A stretch of 64,000 bases of DNA from Glycomyces xiaoerkulensis (GCF_002798405.1 NZ_PGGV01000004.1:1-64000), one strand, 5' to 3'; positions 33,294-42,265 are shown, counted from the stretch's first letter. Program-made: numbers and translations. The notes: a model not told the origin generated them from the letters alone.

Positions 33294-34391
33294 GTGCAGA
33301 TCACCGGTGCCGTGCTGGAGCGCTGCGGCGCGCCGGCGCCCTTCGCCGAATCGCGGCCCATCACCATCGGCCCGCTCGATCTCGACCCACCCGGCCCCGG
33401 CGAGGTCCTGGTCCGGATCGAGACCGCCGGACTGTGCCATTCAGACCTGTCAGTGGTCGACGGCAACCGCATACGCCCCACGCCGATGCTGCTGGGACAC
33501 GAGGCCGCCGGCATCGTCGAGCGGGCGGGCCCGAACACCCGGACCGAACCCGGTCGGCGCGTGGTGACGACGTTCCTCCCCCGCTGCGGCGACTGCGACG
33601 CCTGCCGCACCGACGGCCGCCTCCCCTGCACCGTCGGCGGGGCCGCCAACGCCGCCGGGACCCTGGTCGGCGGCGGCCTCCGCCTGCGCCGCGACGGGGA
33701 GCGGGTGCACCACCACCTGGGCGTGAGCGCCTTCGCCACGCATGCGGTGGTCTCCGAAGCCTCCGTCGTGCCCGTCGACGACGACGTCCCGCCCGACATC
33801 GCCGCCCTGCTCGGCTGCGCCGTCCTCACCGGCGGCGGCGCGGTCGTCAACGCCGGGCGCCCCGGCCCCGACGACGCGGTGGCCGTGGTCGGCCTGGGCG
33901 GCGTCGGCATGGCCGCACTCCTGGTGGCCTCCGCCCTCGGCCACAAGGTGATCGGCGTCGACTCCGTGCCGGACAAACTGGACCTGGCCCGGCGGTTCGG
34001 CGCCGCCGCCTCCCACACCCCGGCCGAGGCGCTCGACGCCGAGCTCCGCGCCCCGGTCGTGATCGAGGCGGCCGGATCGGCCCGCGCCTTCGAGACCGCC
34101 TACGCCGTGACCGCCCCGGGCGGCACCACCGTCACCGTCGGGCTGCCCCACCCCGAGGCCCGCGCCGGCATCGCCCCGCTGAGCCTCACCGCCGAAGCCC
34201 GCACCGTCGTCGGCTCCTACCTCGGCTCGGCCGTGCCGAGCCGGGACATCCCGCGCTATGTGGAACTCTGGCGGGCGGGCCGGCTGCCGCTCGACCGGCT
34301 CGTCTCCGACCGCATCGCCCTGGCCGACCTGCCGAGCGCGCTCGACCGCCTCGCCTCCGGTCGGGCGCTGCGCCAACTCATCACGTTCTGA
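33294..34391 (+). CDS. Zinc-dependent alcohol dehydrogenase (MDR family)
   Basis: A 365-aa medium-chain dehydrogenase resembling class III/aryl-alcohol dehydrogenases. The catalytic zinc Cys is in AGLCHSDLSVV and the His in MLLGHEAAGIV; structural-zinc Cys residues are in RCGDCDACRTDGRLPC. NAD-binding motif is VVGLGGVGMAALL. GAGGAGG at 33282-33288 fixes GTG 33294 as the start. It begins a three-gene plus-strand operon with an SDR and a MaoC hydratase and lies behind a regulon palindrome, so a catabolic role on an alcohol or hydroxyacyl intermediate is likely. Confidence 0.9.
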   Translation: MQITGAVLERCGAPAPFAESRPITIGPLDLDPPGPGEVLVRIETAGLCHSDLSVVDGNRIRPTPMLLGHEAAGIVERAGPNTRTEPGRRVVTTFLPRCGDCDACRTDGRLPCTVGGAANAAGTLVGGGLRLRRDGERVHHHLGVSAFATHAVVSEASVVPVDDDVPPDIAALLGCAVLTGGGAVVNAGRPGPDDAVAVVGLGGVGMAALLVASALGHKVIGVDSVPDKLDLARRFGAAASHTPAEALDAELRAPVVIEAAGSARAFETAYAVTAPGGTTVTVGLPHPEARAGIAPLSLTAEARTVVGSYLGSAVPSRDIPRYVELWRAGRLPLDRLVSDRIALADLPSALDRLASGRALRQLITF

Positions 34392-34412
34392 CCGGACTGA
34401 AAGGACCGCTTC

Positions 34413-35165
34413 ATGACCCCACGCACCGCCATCGTCACCGGCGCCGCCCGCGGCATCGGTGCCGCCACGGCCCGCCGACTCGCCGCCGACGGCCACGCCG
34501 TCGCCGTGCTCGACCTGGCCGAGGACCAGGCCCGCGCCACCGCCGACGCCATCACCGCCGACGGGGGCCGGGCGATCGCCGTAGGCGTCGACGTCGCCGA
34601 CGAGCAGGCGGTGGCCGCCGCCGTCGAAAGAGTTGCCACCGAGTTGGGAGCGCCCTCGATCCTGGTGAACAACGCCGGCATCCTGCGCGACAACCTGCTG
34701 TTCAAGATGTCGGCCGACGACTGGGACTCGGTGCTGACCGTCCACCTGCGCGGCGCCTTCCTCATGTCCAGGGCGGTCCAGTCGCACATGGTCGAGGCCC
34801 GCTGGGGCCGGATCGTGAACCTCTCCAGCACCTCGGCGCTGGGCAACCGCGGCCAGATCAACTACTCGGCGGCCAAGTCCGGCATGCAGGGTCTCACCAA
34901 GACCCTCGCGATCGAGCTCGGCAAGTTCGGCGTCACCGCCAACGCCGTCGCGCCCGGGTTCATCGAGACCGAGATGACCAGGGCCACCGCCGAACGCGTC
35001 GGCGTGCCCTTCGAGGACTTCGTCGCCGCGGCGGCCAAGGAGACGCCGGTGGGACGCTCCGGCCGGCCCGAGGACATCGCGGGCGCGGTCGCCTACTTCT
35101 GCTCCGAGGAGGCCGGATTCGTCTCCGGGCAGGTGCTGTACGTCGCGGGAGGGCCGAAGGCATGA
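34413..35165 (+). CDS. SDR oxidoreductase, 3-oxoacyl-(ACP/CoA) reductase type
   Basis: A 250-aa short-chain dehydrogenase closest to FabG. Cofactor motif TGAARGIG, NNAG at the strand-4 end (ILVNNAGILRD), catalytic Ser in NLSSTSALG and YSAAK with Tyr and Lys are all present; C-terminal PVGRSGRPEDIAGAVAYFCS is family-typical. Next to a MaoC hydratase and not in a fatty-acid synthase locus, it probably oxidises a 3-hydroxyacyl-CoA. Its stop overlaps the MaoC start (ATGA). Confidence 0.92.
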   Translation: MTPRTAIVTGAARGIGAATARRLAADGHAVAVLDLAEDQARATADAITADGGRAIAVGVDVADEQAVAAAVERVATELGAPSILVNNAGILRDNLLFKMSADDWDSVLTVHLRGAFLMSRAVQSHMVEARWGRIVNLSSTSALGNRGQINYSAAKSGMQGLTKTLAIELGKFGVTANAVAPGFIETEMTRATAERVGVPFEDFVAAAAKETPVGRSGRPEDIAGAVAYFCSEEAGFVSGQVLYVAGGPKA

Positions 35166-35626
35166 GCGCACCGATCAAGGTCGCCTCGCCGGGCGAACTG
35201 CCCGGCGCGGTCGGCCGCCGGGCCACCGGCGAGTGGTTCGCCGTCGGCCAGGACCGCATCGACGCCTTCGCCGACGCCACCGAGGACCACCAGTGGATCC
35301 ACGTCGACCCCGAGCGGGCCGCCTCCGGGCCGTTCGGCGCGACCATCGCCCACGGCTACCTCACCCTGTCGCTGCTGCCGCACCTGGCCTCGCCGCTGAT
35401 CGAAGTGGACGGCTCGGCCATGACGGTCAACTACGGCATGGACAAGGTGCGGTTCCTGACCCCGGTGACCGCCGGCTCGCGCGTGCGGGCCTCGACCGAG
35501 ATCACCGGGGCCGAGGAGACCTCGATGGGGGTGCGGCTCGCCTCCGCCGTGACCGTCGAGATCGACGGGGCCGAGAAACCGGCCCTGATCGCCGAGACGA
35601 TCACGCTGTACGTGCCCGCGACCTGA
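35162..35626 (+). CDS. MaoC-like (R)-enoyl-CoA hydratase
   Basis: A 154-aa hot-dog-fold hydratase. The hydratase-2 motif is intact: FADATEDHQWIHVDPERA supplies the catalytic Asp and His, and FGATIAHGYLTLSLLP the second conserved block. It should hydrate a trans-2-enoyl-CoA to the (R)-3-hydroxyacyl-CoA, which the upstream SDR could oxidise. ATG 35162 lies in the SDR stop overlap. A strong terminator follows 17 bases after the stop. Confidence 0.92.
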   Translation: MSAPIKVASPGELPGAVGRRATGEWFAVGQDRIDAFADATEDHQWIHVDPERAASGPFGATIAHGYLTLSLLPHLASPLIEVDGSAMTVNYGMDKVRFLTPVTAGSRVRASTEITGAEETSMGVRLASAVTVEIDGAEKPALIAETITLYVPAT

Positions 35627-35643
35627 CCGGTACCCACCGAAAA

Positions 35644-35671
35644 GGCCCGGACGACTTCCGTCGTCCGGGCC
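35644..35671. terminator. Bidirectional 12-bp hairpin
   Basis: Perfect stem GGCCCGGACGAC / GTCGTCCGGGCC with a TTCC tetraloop, between the MaoC operon and the convergent toxin-antitoxin operon. Confidence 0.85.
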
Positions 35672-35696
35672 CGAGGCTCCAGTGTCTGAAACCAGG

Positions 35697-36104
35697 TCAA
35701 GTCGGAGCGATCACCTTCAGCCCCTGCACTTCGGCCGCGGCGGCCAGCTCCTTGTCGTAGGTGACGACGTTCCCCAACTCCGACCTGAACAGTTCCGCCG
35801 TCGCCAGATGGATGGCATCCAGCGAGCCCAGCCGTTGGATGCGGTAACCGATCGCGGTACACAGGACCACCTTGGACAGGACGGCCACGTCGACCATGTC
35901 CAGGACCTCATTGACCAGATCGGCGATGATTCCGGACTCCACTCCATGCCGAGTCAGACTCCGGGTCAGTTCGAGCTCGGCCAGCTCGGAGGTCACGAGT
36001 GCCTCGTCCGCGCTCAGGCCCTTCACCCAGGACCGCAACGCGGCGGTCTCCGACTCGGCCTTGACCAGTTTCAACAGCGCGCACGTGTCGACATAGTGCA
36101 TCAA
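35697..36104 (-). CDS. PIN-domain toxin (VapC family)
   Basis: A 135-aa PIN-fold ribonuclease. The acidic metal-binding residues are visible: Asp6 (YVDTCALLKL), Glu43/Glu45 (SELAELELTRS), Asp96 (LGSLDAIHLATA) and Asp117 (VTYDKEL). VapC toxins cleave RNA and are neutralised by the co-encoded antitoxin. ATG 36104 overlaps the antitoxin stop (ATGA), the standard VapBC arrangement. The frame and active site look intact, so the toxin is probably functional. Confidence 0.9.
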   Translation of the reverse strand: MMHYVDTCALLKLVKAESETAALRSWVKGLSADEALVTSELAELELTRSLTRHGVESGIIADLVNEVLDMVDVAVLSKVVLCTAIGYRIQRLGSLDAIHLATAELFRSELGNVVTYDKELAAAAEVQGLKVIAPT

Positions 36105-36388
36105 CGCTCGCGGTCCTTGTCCCGGTCGGAGGCGATCATATCGGCACTATCGGGAAGCTCCGTGAGCTGCGGCTGAAGCGACGGCAGGCGGCGCCGCTTA
36201 TTGGCCGGGCGCAGCAGTCCCTCGGCGATGAGCTCGTCGCGAACCGTCGGCGACTTCGAGCTCGTGTGCGGTACCAGATCGGCTATGGGCCTTCCCCGAT
36301 CGGTGATGACCAGGGAGGCGCCGGCAGCAACCCTGGCCATGACACTCGACAGGTTGTGGTTGAGCTCTCGCAGTCCGATGACTTCCAT
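36101..36388 (-). CDS. Phd/YefM-type antitoxin (VapB-like)
   Basis: A 95-aa antitoxin. The N-terminal Phd/YefM DNA-binding domain reads IGLRELNHNLSSVMARVAAG, with LVITDRGRPIADLVP closing it; the C-terminal tail (LLRPANKRRRLPSLQPQLTE) should wrap the toxin. It precedes and overlaps the PIN toxin gene. Two GTANTAC palindromes lie 10-30 bases upstream of ATG 36388 and are probable autoregulatory operators. Confidence 0.88.
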   Translation of the reverse strand: MEVIGLRELNHNLSSVMARVAAGASLVITDRGRPIADLVPHTSSKSPTVRDELIAEGLLRPANKRRRLPSLQPQLTELPDSADMIASDRDKDRER

Positions 36389-36397
36389 AAGCCAATT

Positions 36398-36417
36398 GTA
36401 CTACGTGAAAGTATTAC
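36398..36417. promoter_or_regulatory. Antitoxin operator pair
   Basis: GTACTAC (36398-36404) and GTATTAC (36411-36417): two 7-bp GTA-N-TAC palindromes, 13 bp apart, in an AT-rich promoter stretch immediately before the antitoxin gene. The spacing of about one helical turn plus suits cooperative antitoxin dimers. Confidence 0.6.
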
Positions 36418-36445
36418 ATTGCGCGTTTCGTGGGGGTAGGTGGAC

Positions 36446-37669
36446 TCAGAGCCTCTCGATCACCATCGCCATGCCCTGGCCGCCTCCGACGCACATCGTC
36501 TCCAGTCCGTAGCGGCCGCCGGTGTCGGCCAGCGCGTTGATGAGGGTGGAGGTGATGCGCGCCCCGGTCATGCCGAAGGGGTGGCCGACGGCGATCGCGC
36601 CGCCCTTGACGTTGAGCTTGTCCTCGTCGATGCCGAGTTCTCGGGCCGAGGGGATCACCTGGGCGGCGAAGGCCTCGTTGATCTCGACCAGGTCCATGTC
36701 GTCGATCCCGAGGCCGGCGCGCGCCAGCGCCCGCTTGCTGGCCTCGACCGGCCCCAGGCCCATGATCTCGGGCGACAGTCCGGTGACGCCGGTCGAGACG
36801 ATCCGGGCGAGCGGTTGGAGGCCGAGTTCGTCCACGAGGCGTCCGGAGGCCACGACCAGGGCGGCGGCGCCGTCGTTGAGCGGGCAGGCGTTGCCGGCGG
36901 TGACGGTGCCGTCGGGGCGGAAGGCCGGGTCGAGTCCGGCGAGCTTCTCGACGGTGGTCCCGGGCCGGGGGCCGTCGTCGGCCGAGACGACCGTGCCGTC
37001 GGCGAGGGTGACCGGGGTGATGTCGCCGGCCCAGAACCCGTCGGCGATGGCCCGCTCGGCGCGCTGCTGGCTGCGGGCGGCGAAGGCGTCCTGCTCTGCG
37101 CGTCTGATCCCGCGCATGGCGGCGACGTTCTCGGCGGTCTGACCCATCGCGATGTAGGGGTCCGGCAGGCGGTCGTCCTCGCGCGGGTCGGTCCAGGTCG
37201 GTTCGCCCCCGGCGGTGCGTTTCTCGGTGCGCGCCAGGGCGTCGGCGAAGACGGGATTGGTCAGGTCGGTGCCGGGCAGGTGGTCGGCGGAGCCGACGTC
37301 CATGCCGCTGACCGACTCGACGCCCGCGGAGACGAACAGGTCGCCCTCTCCGGCCCTGATGGCGTGGAAGGCCATACGGGTGGTCTGGAGGCTGGAGGAG
37401 CAGTAGCGGGTGACGGTGGCGCCGGGGACGGCGTCCCAGCCGAGCATCACCGCCACGATGCGCGCCATGTTCATACCCTGCCGGGCGCCGGGCAGGCCGC
37501 AGCCGAGCAGCAGGTCGTCGATGCGGCCGGGGTCCAGGCCCGGCACGCGGTCGACGGCCGCCCGGACCATCTGGACGGCGAGGTCGTCGGCGCGGGTGTC
37601 CTTGAGCGACCCTTTGTGCGCCCGGCCGATGGGCGAGCGAGCGGTCGCGACTATGTAGGCCTCGTTCAT
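36446..37669 (-). CDS. Thiolase (acetyl-CoA acyltransferase)
   Basis: A 407-aa biosynthetic/degradative thiolase. Catalytic residues are Cys90 (VTRYCSSSLQT), His363 (VGHPFGMTGAR) and Cys393 (TMCVGGGQGMA), with EINEAFAAQ before the His. In a beta-oxidation setting it splits 3-ketoacyl-CoA with CoA. It lies upstream of an acyl-CoA dehydrogenase gene on the same strand (38-base gap runs from 37670), with which it probably forms an operon, the dehydrogenase first. Confidence 0.93.
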   Translation of the reverse strand: MNEAYIVATARSPIGRAHKGSLKDTRADDLAVQMVRAAVDRVPGLDPGRIDDLLLGCGLPGARQGMNMARIVAVMLGWDAVPGATVTRYCSSSLQTTRMAFHAIRAGEGDLFVSAGVESVSGMDVGSADHLPGTDLTNPVFADALARTEKRTAGGEPTWTDPREDDRLPDPYIAMGQTAENVAAMRGIRRAEQDAFAARSQQRAERAIADGFWAGDITPVTLADGTVVSADDGPRPGTTVEKLAGLDPAFRPDGTVTAGNACPLNDGAAALVVASGRLVDELGLQPLARIVSTGVTGLSPEIMGLGPVEASKRALARAGLGIDDMDLVEINEAFAAQVIPSARELGIDEDKLNVKGGAIAVGHPFGMTGARITSTLINALADTGGRYGLETMCVGGGQGMAMVIERL

Positions 37670-37707
37670 GCGTAGCTCCTTGTCTCGTTCCGTCCGCGCG
37701 AGGCGGT

Positions 37708-38892
37708 TCAGACGAATGCCTGGTGGCCGGTGATCGCCCGGCCCACGATGAGGGTGTTCATGTCCCGGGTGCCTTCGTAGGAGTAGACGGCTTCAGCGTC
37801 GGCGAAGGGCCTGGCGACGCCGTGGTCGAGTTGGATTCCGTTGCCGCCCAGGAGTTCTCGGCACCAGGCGACGGTCTCGCGGGCCCGGGTGGTGACGAAG
37901 GACTTGGCCATGGCGGCGTGCTCGTCGCGCTGGGCGCCCTCGTCCTCCATGCGGGAGACCCGCATGCACATGCCGAGACTGGCGGTGATGTTGGCCAGGG
38001 CGCCGGCGAGTTTGTCCTGCACGAGTTGGAACGAGGCGACCGGGCGGCCGAACTGCTCGCGTTCGGCGGTGTAGCGGACGGCGGCCTCGTAGGCGCCGAT
38101 GGCGAGGCCGACCGCCTCCCAGGCGACACCCGGGCGGGTGAGCCGGAGGACGCCGGCGACGTCGCGGAAGGAGTCGATGCGCTGGAGGCGGTCGCTCTCG
38201 GGTACTTCGACGCCGGTGAGGGTGATGTCGGCGTTCTGGAGGGAGCGCAGGGACTGCTTGCGTTCGATCTTGCGGGCCTCGAATCCGGGTGCGTCTTTGC
38301 GGACGAGGAATCCTTTGACGCGGTCGTCGGCGGTGTCCTTGGCAAAGACGACGGTGACGTCGGCGAAGGTGGCGTTGCCGATCCAGCGCTTGGCGCCGTC
38401 GAGGGTCCAGGTGTCGCCGCGGCGGGTGGCGGTGGTGCGGAGCCCTTTGGCGGCGTCGGAGCCGGATTCGGGTTCGGTCAGGCCGAAGGCGCCGACGGCC
38501 TCGCAGCGGCCCATCCGGGGCAGCCATTCGGCGCGCTGGGCGTCGGAGCCTCCGGCGCCGATCGAGCTCATCGCCAGGCCGCTGGTGACGCCGACGAAGG
38601 TGGCGAAGGAGGCGTCCACGCGCGCCAGTTCGAGAGCGGCCCAGCCGCGGAAGACGGCGCTGTTGTCGAATCGGGCCGATTCGGGCCAGGCGGCGCCGAT
38701 GACGCCGGTCTCGGCGATGCCGGGGATGAGGTGGTGGGGGAACTCGGCGCGTTCCCAGTATTCGTCGGCGACCGGGCGGACTTCGCGTTCCATGAACTCG
38801 CGCAGACCGAGCGCGGCTTCCTGCTCGACGGGGGTGAGGAGGTCTTGGTAGGAGTAGAAGTCGGCGTCGAGCCGAGCGGGTGCGGGTGTCAT
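37708..38892 (-). CDS. Acyl-CoA dehydrogenase, glutaryl-CoA dehydrogenase-like
   Basis: A 394-aa FAD flavoenzyme. GLTEPESGSD is the FAD/substrate loop, WIGNATFADV the second conserved block, YTAEREQFGRPVASFQLVQD the helix typical of glutaryl-CoA-type members, and YSYEGTRDMNTLIVGRAITG contains the catalytic Glu. It oxidises an acyl-CoA to the enoyl-CoA. The frame stays open far upstream, but ATG 38892 (MTPAPARLD) is the plausible start because the divergent thioesterase and a regulon palindrome occupy the region beyond. It is the first gene of a unit with the thiolase. Confidence 0.9.
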   Translation of the reverse strand: MTPAPARLDADFYSYQDLLTPVEQEAALGLREFMEREVRPVADEYWERAEFPHHLIPGIAETGVIGAAWPESARFDNSAVFRGWAALELARVDASFATFVGVTSGLAMSSIGAGGSDAQRAEWLPRMGRCEAVGAFGLTEPESGSDAAKGLRTTATRRGDTWTLDGAKRWIGNATFADVTVVFAKDTADDRVKGFLVRKDAPGFEARKIERKQSLRSLQNADITLTGVEVPESDRLQRIDSFRDVAGVLRLTRPGVAWEAVGLAIGAYEAAVRYTAEREQFGRPVASFQLVQDKLAGALANITASLGMCMRVSRMEDEGAQRDEHAAMAKSFVTTRARETVAWCRELLGGNGIQLDHGVARPFADAEAVYSYEGTRDMNTLIVGRAITGHQAFV

Positions 38893-38926
38893 GGTGTCGG
38901 TGGTCCTCCTTGATCGGGGTCGAACA

Positions 38927-38942
38927 TTCCGACCGGTCGGTC
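38927..38942. promoter_or_regulatory. TetR-type operator in divergent promoter
   Basis: TTCCGACCGGTCGGTC with the perfect 12-bp core CCGACCGGTCGG, midway between the divergent acyl-CoA dehydrogenase and thioesterase starts. Outer bases deviate from the stronger sites. Confidence 0.6.
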
Positions 38943-38988
38943 TGTGTCTAGTATGCAGTGCAGTCAGCGAGATTTCCAAGGAGTTGCC

Positions 38989-39405
38989 TTGACCGGATAC
39001 CGTCACATGTTCCCGCTGCGCTGGAACGACAACGACCAGTACGGCCACATGAACAACGCCGTCTACTACGAGGCGATGGACAGCGCGGTGAACGCGTGGA
39101 TGATCCGCCGCGCCGGGCTCGACCCGGCCGGAGACGTCATCGCCGTGGCGCGGGCCTCGTCGTGCGAGTTCTTCGAGTCTACGTCGTTCCCCGAGGAAGT
39201 GGAGGTCGACGTGGCCGTCGCCCGGCTCGGCCGCACCTCGATCACCTGGGACCTGGCGATCGTGCCGCGCGGCGCGGCCGACCGAGACTCCCCGCTGGCG
39301 CTGGGGCGGTTCACGCACGTGTTCGTCGACGAGGCCGAGCGGCGCCCGGTGCCGGTGCCGGACAAGATCCGGGCGGCGGTCGCCGAGCAGCTCGAGGTGG
39401 GCTGA
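38989..39405 (+). CDS. Acyl-CoA thioesterase (4HBT hot-dog fold)
   Basis: A 138-aa hot-dog thioesterase of the 4-hydroxybenzoyl-CoA thioesterase type. The active-site block is LRWNDNDQYGHMNNAVYYEA, including the catalytic Asp. It hydrolyses acyl-CoA to free acid and CoA, perhaps relieving CoA sequestration. I chose TTG 38989 because AAGGAG lies five bases before it and it gives the family's usual N-terminus; an in-frame ATG at 38953 would add twelve residues without a good site. Confidence 0.87.
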   Translation: MTGYRHMFPLRWNDNDQYGHMNNAVYYEAMDSAVNAWMIRRAGLDPAGDVIAVARASSCEFFESTSFPEEVEVDVAVARLGRTSITWDLAIVPRGAADRDSPLALGRFTHVFVDEAERRPVPVPDKIRAAVAEQLEVG

Positions 39406-39418
39406 GCGCCCCGCTCCC

Positions 39419-41020
39419 CTACGGCTTGAACCGCTCCACCAACTCGCGCTTGAGGACCTTCCCGCTCGGACCGAGCGGGAGGTCCTCGACCACGTGCACC
39501 ACCCGCGGGTACTTGAAGGCGGCCACCTTCTCCTTCATGTACGCCACCAGCTCCTCCGGGTCGGGATCCTGCCCGGTCGCGGCCACGACCGCGGCGTGGA
39601 TCTCCTGCCCGCGGACCTCGTCCGGCAGCCCGAAGACGGCCGCCAGCGACACCGCCGGGTGCCGGGCCAGGACCGCCTCGACCTCGGTCGGATAGACGTT
39701 GTAGCCGTTGCGGATGATCATGTCCTTCTTGCGGTCCACGATCGTGACGATCTCGTCGGAGTCGATCGTGCCGAGGTCGCCGGTGCGGAACCAGCCGTCC
39801 AGCACCGCGGCCTCGGTCGCCTCGGGCCGCCCCAGGTAGCCCTTCATGAGGTTGTGGCCGCGCACCACGATCTCGCCCAGGCCGCTCTGCTCGCCCGGGG
39901 CGGGCTCGGGCAGCAGCTCGACGCGGTCCTCGGTCTCGGGGTCGGCGACGGCCACCTCCACGCCCCACATCGGGCGCCCGACCGTCCCGGGACGGATCGG
40001 CTCGGAGATGACGTTGAAGGTGCACGACGGCGAGGTCTCGGTCAGCCCGTATCCCTCGTGGACCTGCGCGCCGTACTGCTCCTCGAACGCCTCCAGCAGC
40101 GCCACCGGCAGCGCCGCCCCGCCGGACACGGCGTAGCGCAGCGGCGGCCGCTCCGCCGAGCGCTTGGCGGCCTCGACCATCCCGGCGAAGTTGGTCGGCA
40201 CGGCGGTGAACACCGTCGCCCCGTGCCGCACCAGCAGCGCCAGCGCCTGGTCGGGGTCGAACTGCGGCAGCAGGATGATCGACGCCCCGCCCCGGAAGGC
40301 GATGTTGAGCACCGCCATCTGCCCGAAGGAGTGGAAGAACGGCAGGCCCCCGTAGACCACGTCGTCGCCGCGCATCTCGAACGAGTCGATCAGCGAGCAG
40401 TGCACCTGCTCGATCATCGCCAGGTGCGAACCGACCGCGCCCTTGGGCGTGCCGGTGGTCCCGGAGGTGTACAGGATGGTCGCCGCATCGAGCGGGTTGA
40501 CCGCCCGGTGGCGCGCGATCGGGGTCGAGGCCGCCGCCTCCTGCTCCAGTCGGGCGACCGGCGCGCCGCCGACCTCGAGGTCCTCGGGCGCCAGCACGGT
40601 GACCAGGGGGACCCCCGCCCGCGCCGCGGCGGGCGCGGCCTCGCCGAGCATCGGCGCGGCGACCACCACCAGGTCGGCGCCGGCGTCTTCGAGGACGAAC
40701 TCGATCTCCTCGGTCTTGAACAGCAGGTGGATCGGGACGACCACCGCCCCGAGCGACAGGGCCGCGTAGTAGACCCGCGGGAAGTCCGGCACGTTCGGCA
40801 CGATCATCGCCACCCGCGAACCGGGTCCGATCCCGCGCGCGGCCAGCGCGCCCGCGTAGGCGCGCGTCTGGTCCCACAGCTCGCCGTACCGGATGGTCTG
40901 GTCCATGAAGTGCAGGGCCGGGCGGTCGGGTCGGCGGCGGGCGGCCTCGGCGAGGATGCTCGCGATCGAAAGGGTGCCGTGTCCCGGGCCGTCGACGGCC
41001 GGGTCTGGCTGGTGCGTCAT
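39419..41020 (-). CDS. Acyl-CoA synthetase (AMP-forming)
   Basis: A 533-aa ANL-superfamily ligase that activates a carboxylic acid with ATP and CoA. P-loop-like motif LYTSGTTGTPKGAVG, the A5 block EGYGLTETSP, the hinge region GWFRTGDLGTID / DRKKDMIIRNGYNVYP, and the catalytic Lys521 in PSGKVLKREL are all present. It resembles long-chain-fatty-acid and 4-coumarate-type ligases. It is the last gene of an eight-gene operon with an ABC importer, so it probably activates the imported acid. Confidence 0.93.
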   Translation of the reverse strand: MTHQPDPAVDGPGHGTLSIASILAEAARRRPDRPALHFMDQTIRYGELWDQTRAYAGALAARGIGPGSRVAMIVPNVPDFPRVYYAALSLGAVVVPIHLLFKTEEIEFVLEDAGADLVVVAAPMLGEAAPAAARAGVPLVTVLAPEDLEVGGAPVARLEQEAAASTPIARHRAVNPLDAATILYTSGTTGTPKGAVGSHLAMIEQVHCSLIDSFEMRGDDVVYGGLPFFHSFGQMAVLNIAFRGGASIILLPQFDPDQALALLVRHGATVFTAVPTNFAGMVEAAKRSAERPPLRYAVSGGAALPVALLEAFEEQYGAQVHEGYGLTETSPSCTFNVISEPIRPGTVGRPMWGVEVAVADPETEDRVELLPEPAPGEQSGLGEIVVRGHNLMKGYLGRPEATEAAVLDGWFRTGDLGTIDSDEIVTIVDRKKDMIIRNGYNVYPTEVEAVLARHPAVSLAAVFGLPDEVRGQEIHAAVVAATGQDPDPEELVAYMKEKVAAFKYPRVVHVVEDLPLGPSGKVLKRELVERFKP

Positions 41021-41047
41021 TGCATTTGCTCCTTTCAGCGGGGCGGG

Positions 41048-42265
41048 TCAGGGTCGCGGCCGCAGCTCGGCCTTGCCGAGCGCGGCCAGGTGGACCTCGT
41101 CGGGTCCGTCGGCCAGGCGCATCGCCCGGGCCGCGGCGAACATCTCTGCCAGCGGCCGGTCGTCGGTCAGGCCCGCGGCGCCGAACAACTGGATGGCGTG
41201 GTCGAGGATGCGCTGGACCGCCCGGGGCACGGCGATCTTGATCGCCTGGATCTCGGTCATGGCCCGCCGGTTGCCGACGGTGTCCATCAGCCAGGCGGTC
41301 TTGAACACGAGCAGGCGCAGCGATTCGATCTCGATGCGGGAGTCGGCGGCCCAGGAGCGGACGACGCCCTTCTCGGCGAGCGGCCCGCCGAAGGCGACGC
41401 GCTCGCAGGCGCGTTCGCGCACCAGGTCGAGCGCGCGTTCGGCCATGCCGAGCGCCCGCATGCAGTGGTGGATGCGGCCCGGGCCGAGCCGGGCCTGCGC
41501 GATGGCGAAGCCCTCGCCCTCGCCGCCCAGCAGGGCGTCGGCCGGGATCCGGACCTCGTCGAAGTCCACTTCGGCGTGGCCGCCGTGGTCGCGGTCGTCG
41601 TAGCCGAGGACGGTCAGGGGCCGGACCACCCGCACGCCGGGGGTGCCGCGTGGGACCAGGACCATCGACTGCTGCCGGTGGCGCGGGGCCTCGGGGTCGG
41701 TCTTGCCCATGACGATGAGGAGTTCGCAGTCGGGGTTCATCGCGCCGGTGGCGAACCACTTGCGGCCGCTGATGACGTATTCGCCGCCCTCGCGGCGGAT
41801 GCGGGTGCCGATCTGGGAGGCGTCCGAGGAGGCCGTGTCCGGTTCGGTCATGCAGAACGCCGACCGGATGCGGGCCTCCAGGAGCGGCCGGAGCCACCGC
41901 TCGCGCTGCTCGGCGGTGCCGAAATGCGCCAGCAGTTCCATGTTGCCGGTGTCGGGGGCGGCGCAGTTCATCGCCGGGGGCGCGAGCCGGGGGCTGCGCC
42001 CCGACAACTCCGCGACCGGCGCGTACTGCAGGTTGGTCAGGCCGCCGCCGTGGCCGTGGGGGCCCGGAGGCAGGAACAGGTTCCACAGTCCCCGGCTCCG
42101 GGCCTCGTTCTGCAGGCTCCGGATCACGGGCCGCAGGGTCCAGTCGCCCGGGGTCGACTCCACTTCGGCGGCGAGCACCGGTTCGGCGGGGATGAGGTGC
42201 TGGTCGAGGAAGTCCCGGGCGCGGGCGGTCGTGTCGGCGGTGATCGCGTCGGGGGCGAAGTCCAT
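41048..42265 (-). CDS. Acyl-CoA dehydrogenase, ACAD10/11-like
   Basis: A 405-aa acyl-CoA dehydrogenase of the ACAD11 branch. Typical blocks are FCMTEPDTASSDASQIGTRI, GRKWFATGAMNPDCELLIVM, LGPGRIHHCMRALGMAERAL and LFGAAGLTDDRPLAEMFAA, with LADGPDEVHLAALGK at the C-terminus. ATG 42265 shares a base with the stop of the kinase-fold gene upstream. In animals these two domains are fused in ACAD10/11, which process 4-hydroxyacyl-CoAs through phosphorylation and elimination; the adjacent genes here suggest the same chemistry. Confidence 0.92.
   Translation of the reverse strand: MDFAPDAITADTTARARDFLDQHLIPAEPVLAAEVESTPGDWTLRPVIRSLQNEARSRGLWNLFLPPGPHGHGGGLTNLQYAPVAELSGRSPRLAPPAMNCAAPDTGNMELLAHFGTAEQRERWLRPLLEARIRSAFCMTEPDTASSDASQIGTRIRREGGEYVISGRKWFATGAMNPDCELLIVMGKTDPEAPRHRQQSMVLVPRGTPGVRVVRPLTVLGYDDRDHGGHAEVDFDEVRIPADALLGGEGEGFAIAQARLGPGRIHHCMRALGMAERALDLVRERACERVAFGGPLAEKGVVRSWAADSRIEIESLRLLVFKTAWLMDTVGNRRAMTEIQAIKIAVPRAVQRILDHAIQLFGAAGLTDDRPLAEMFAAARAMRLADGPDEVHLAALGKAELRPRP

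Noticed and set aside
38893-39318. N-terminal extension of the acyl-CoA dehydrogenase
   Set aside because: It would overlap the divergent thioesterase and the operator and adds no family-like sequence.
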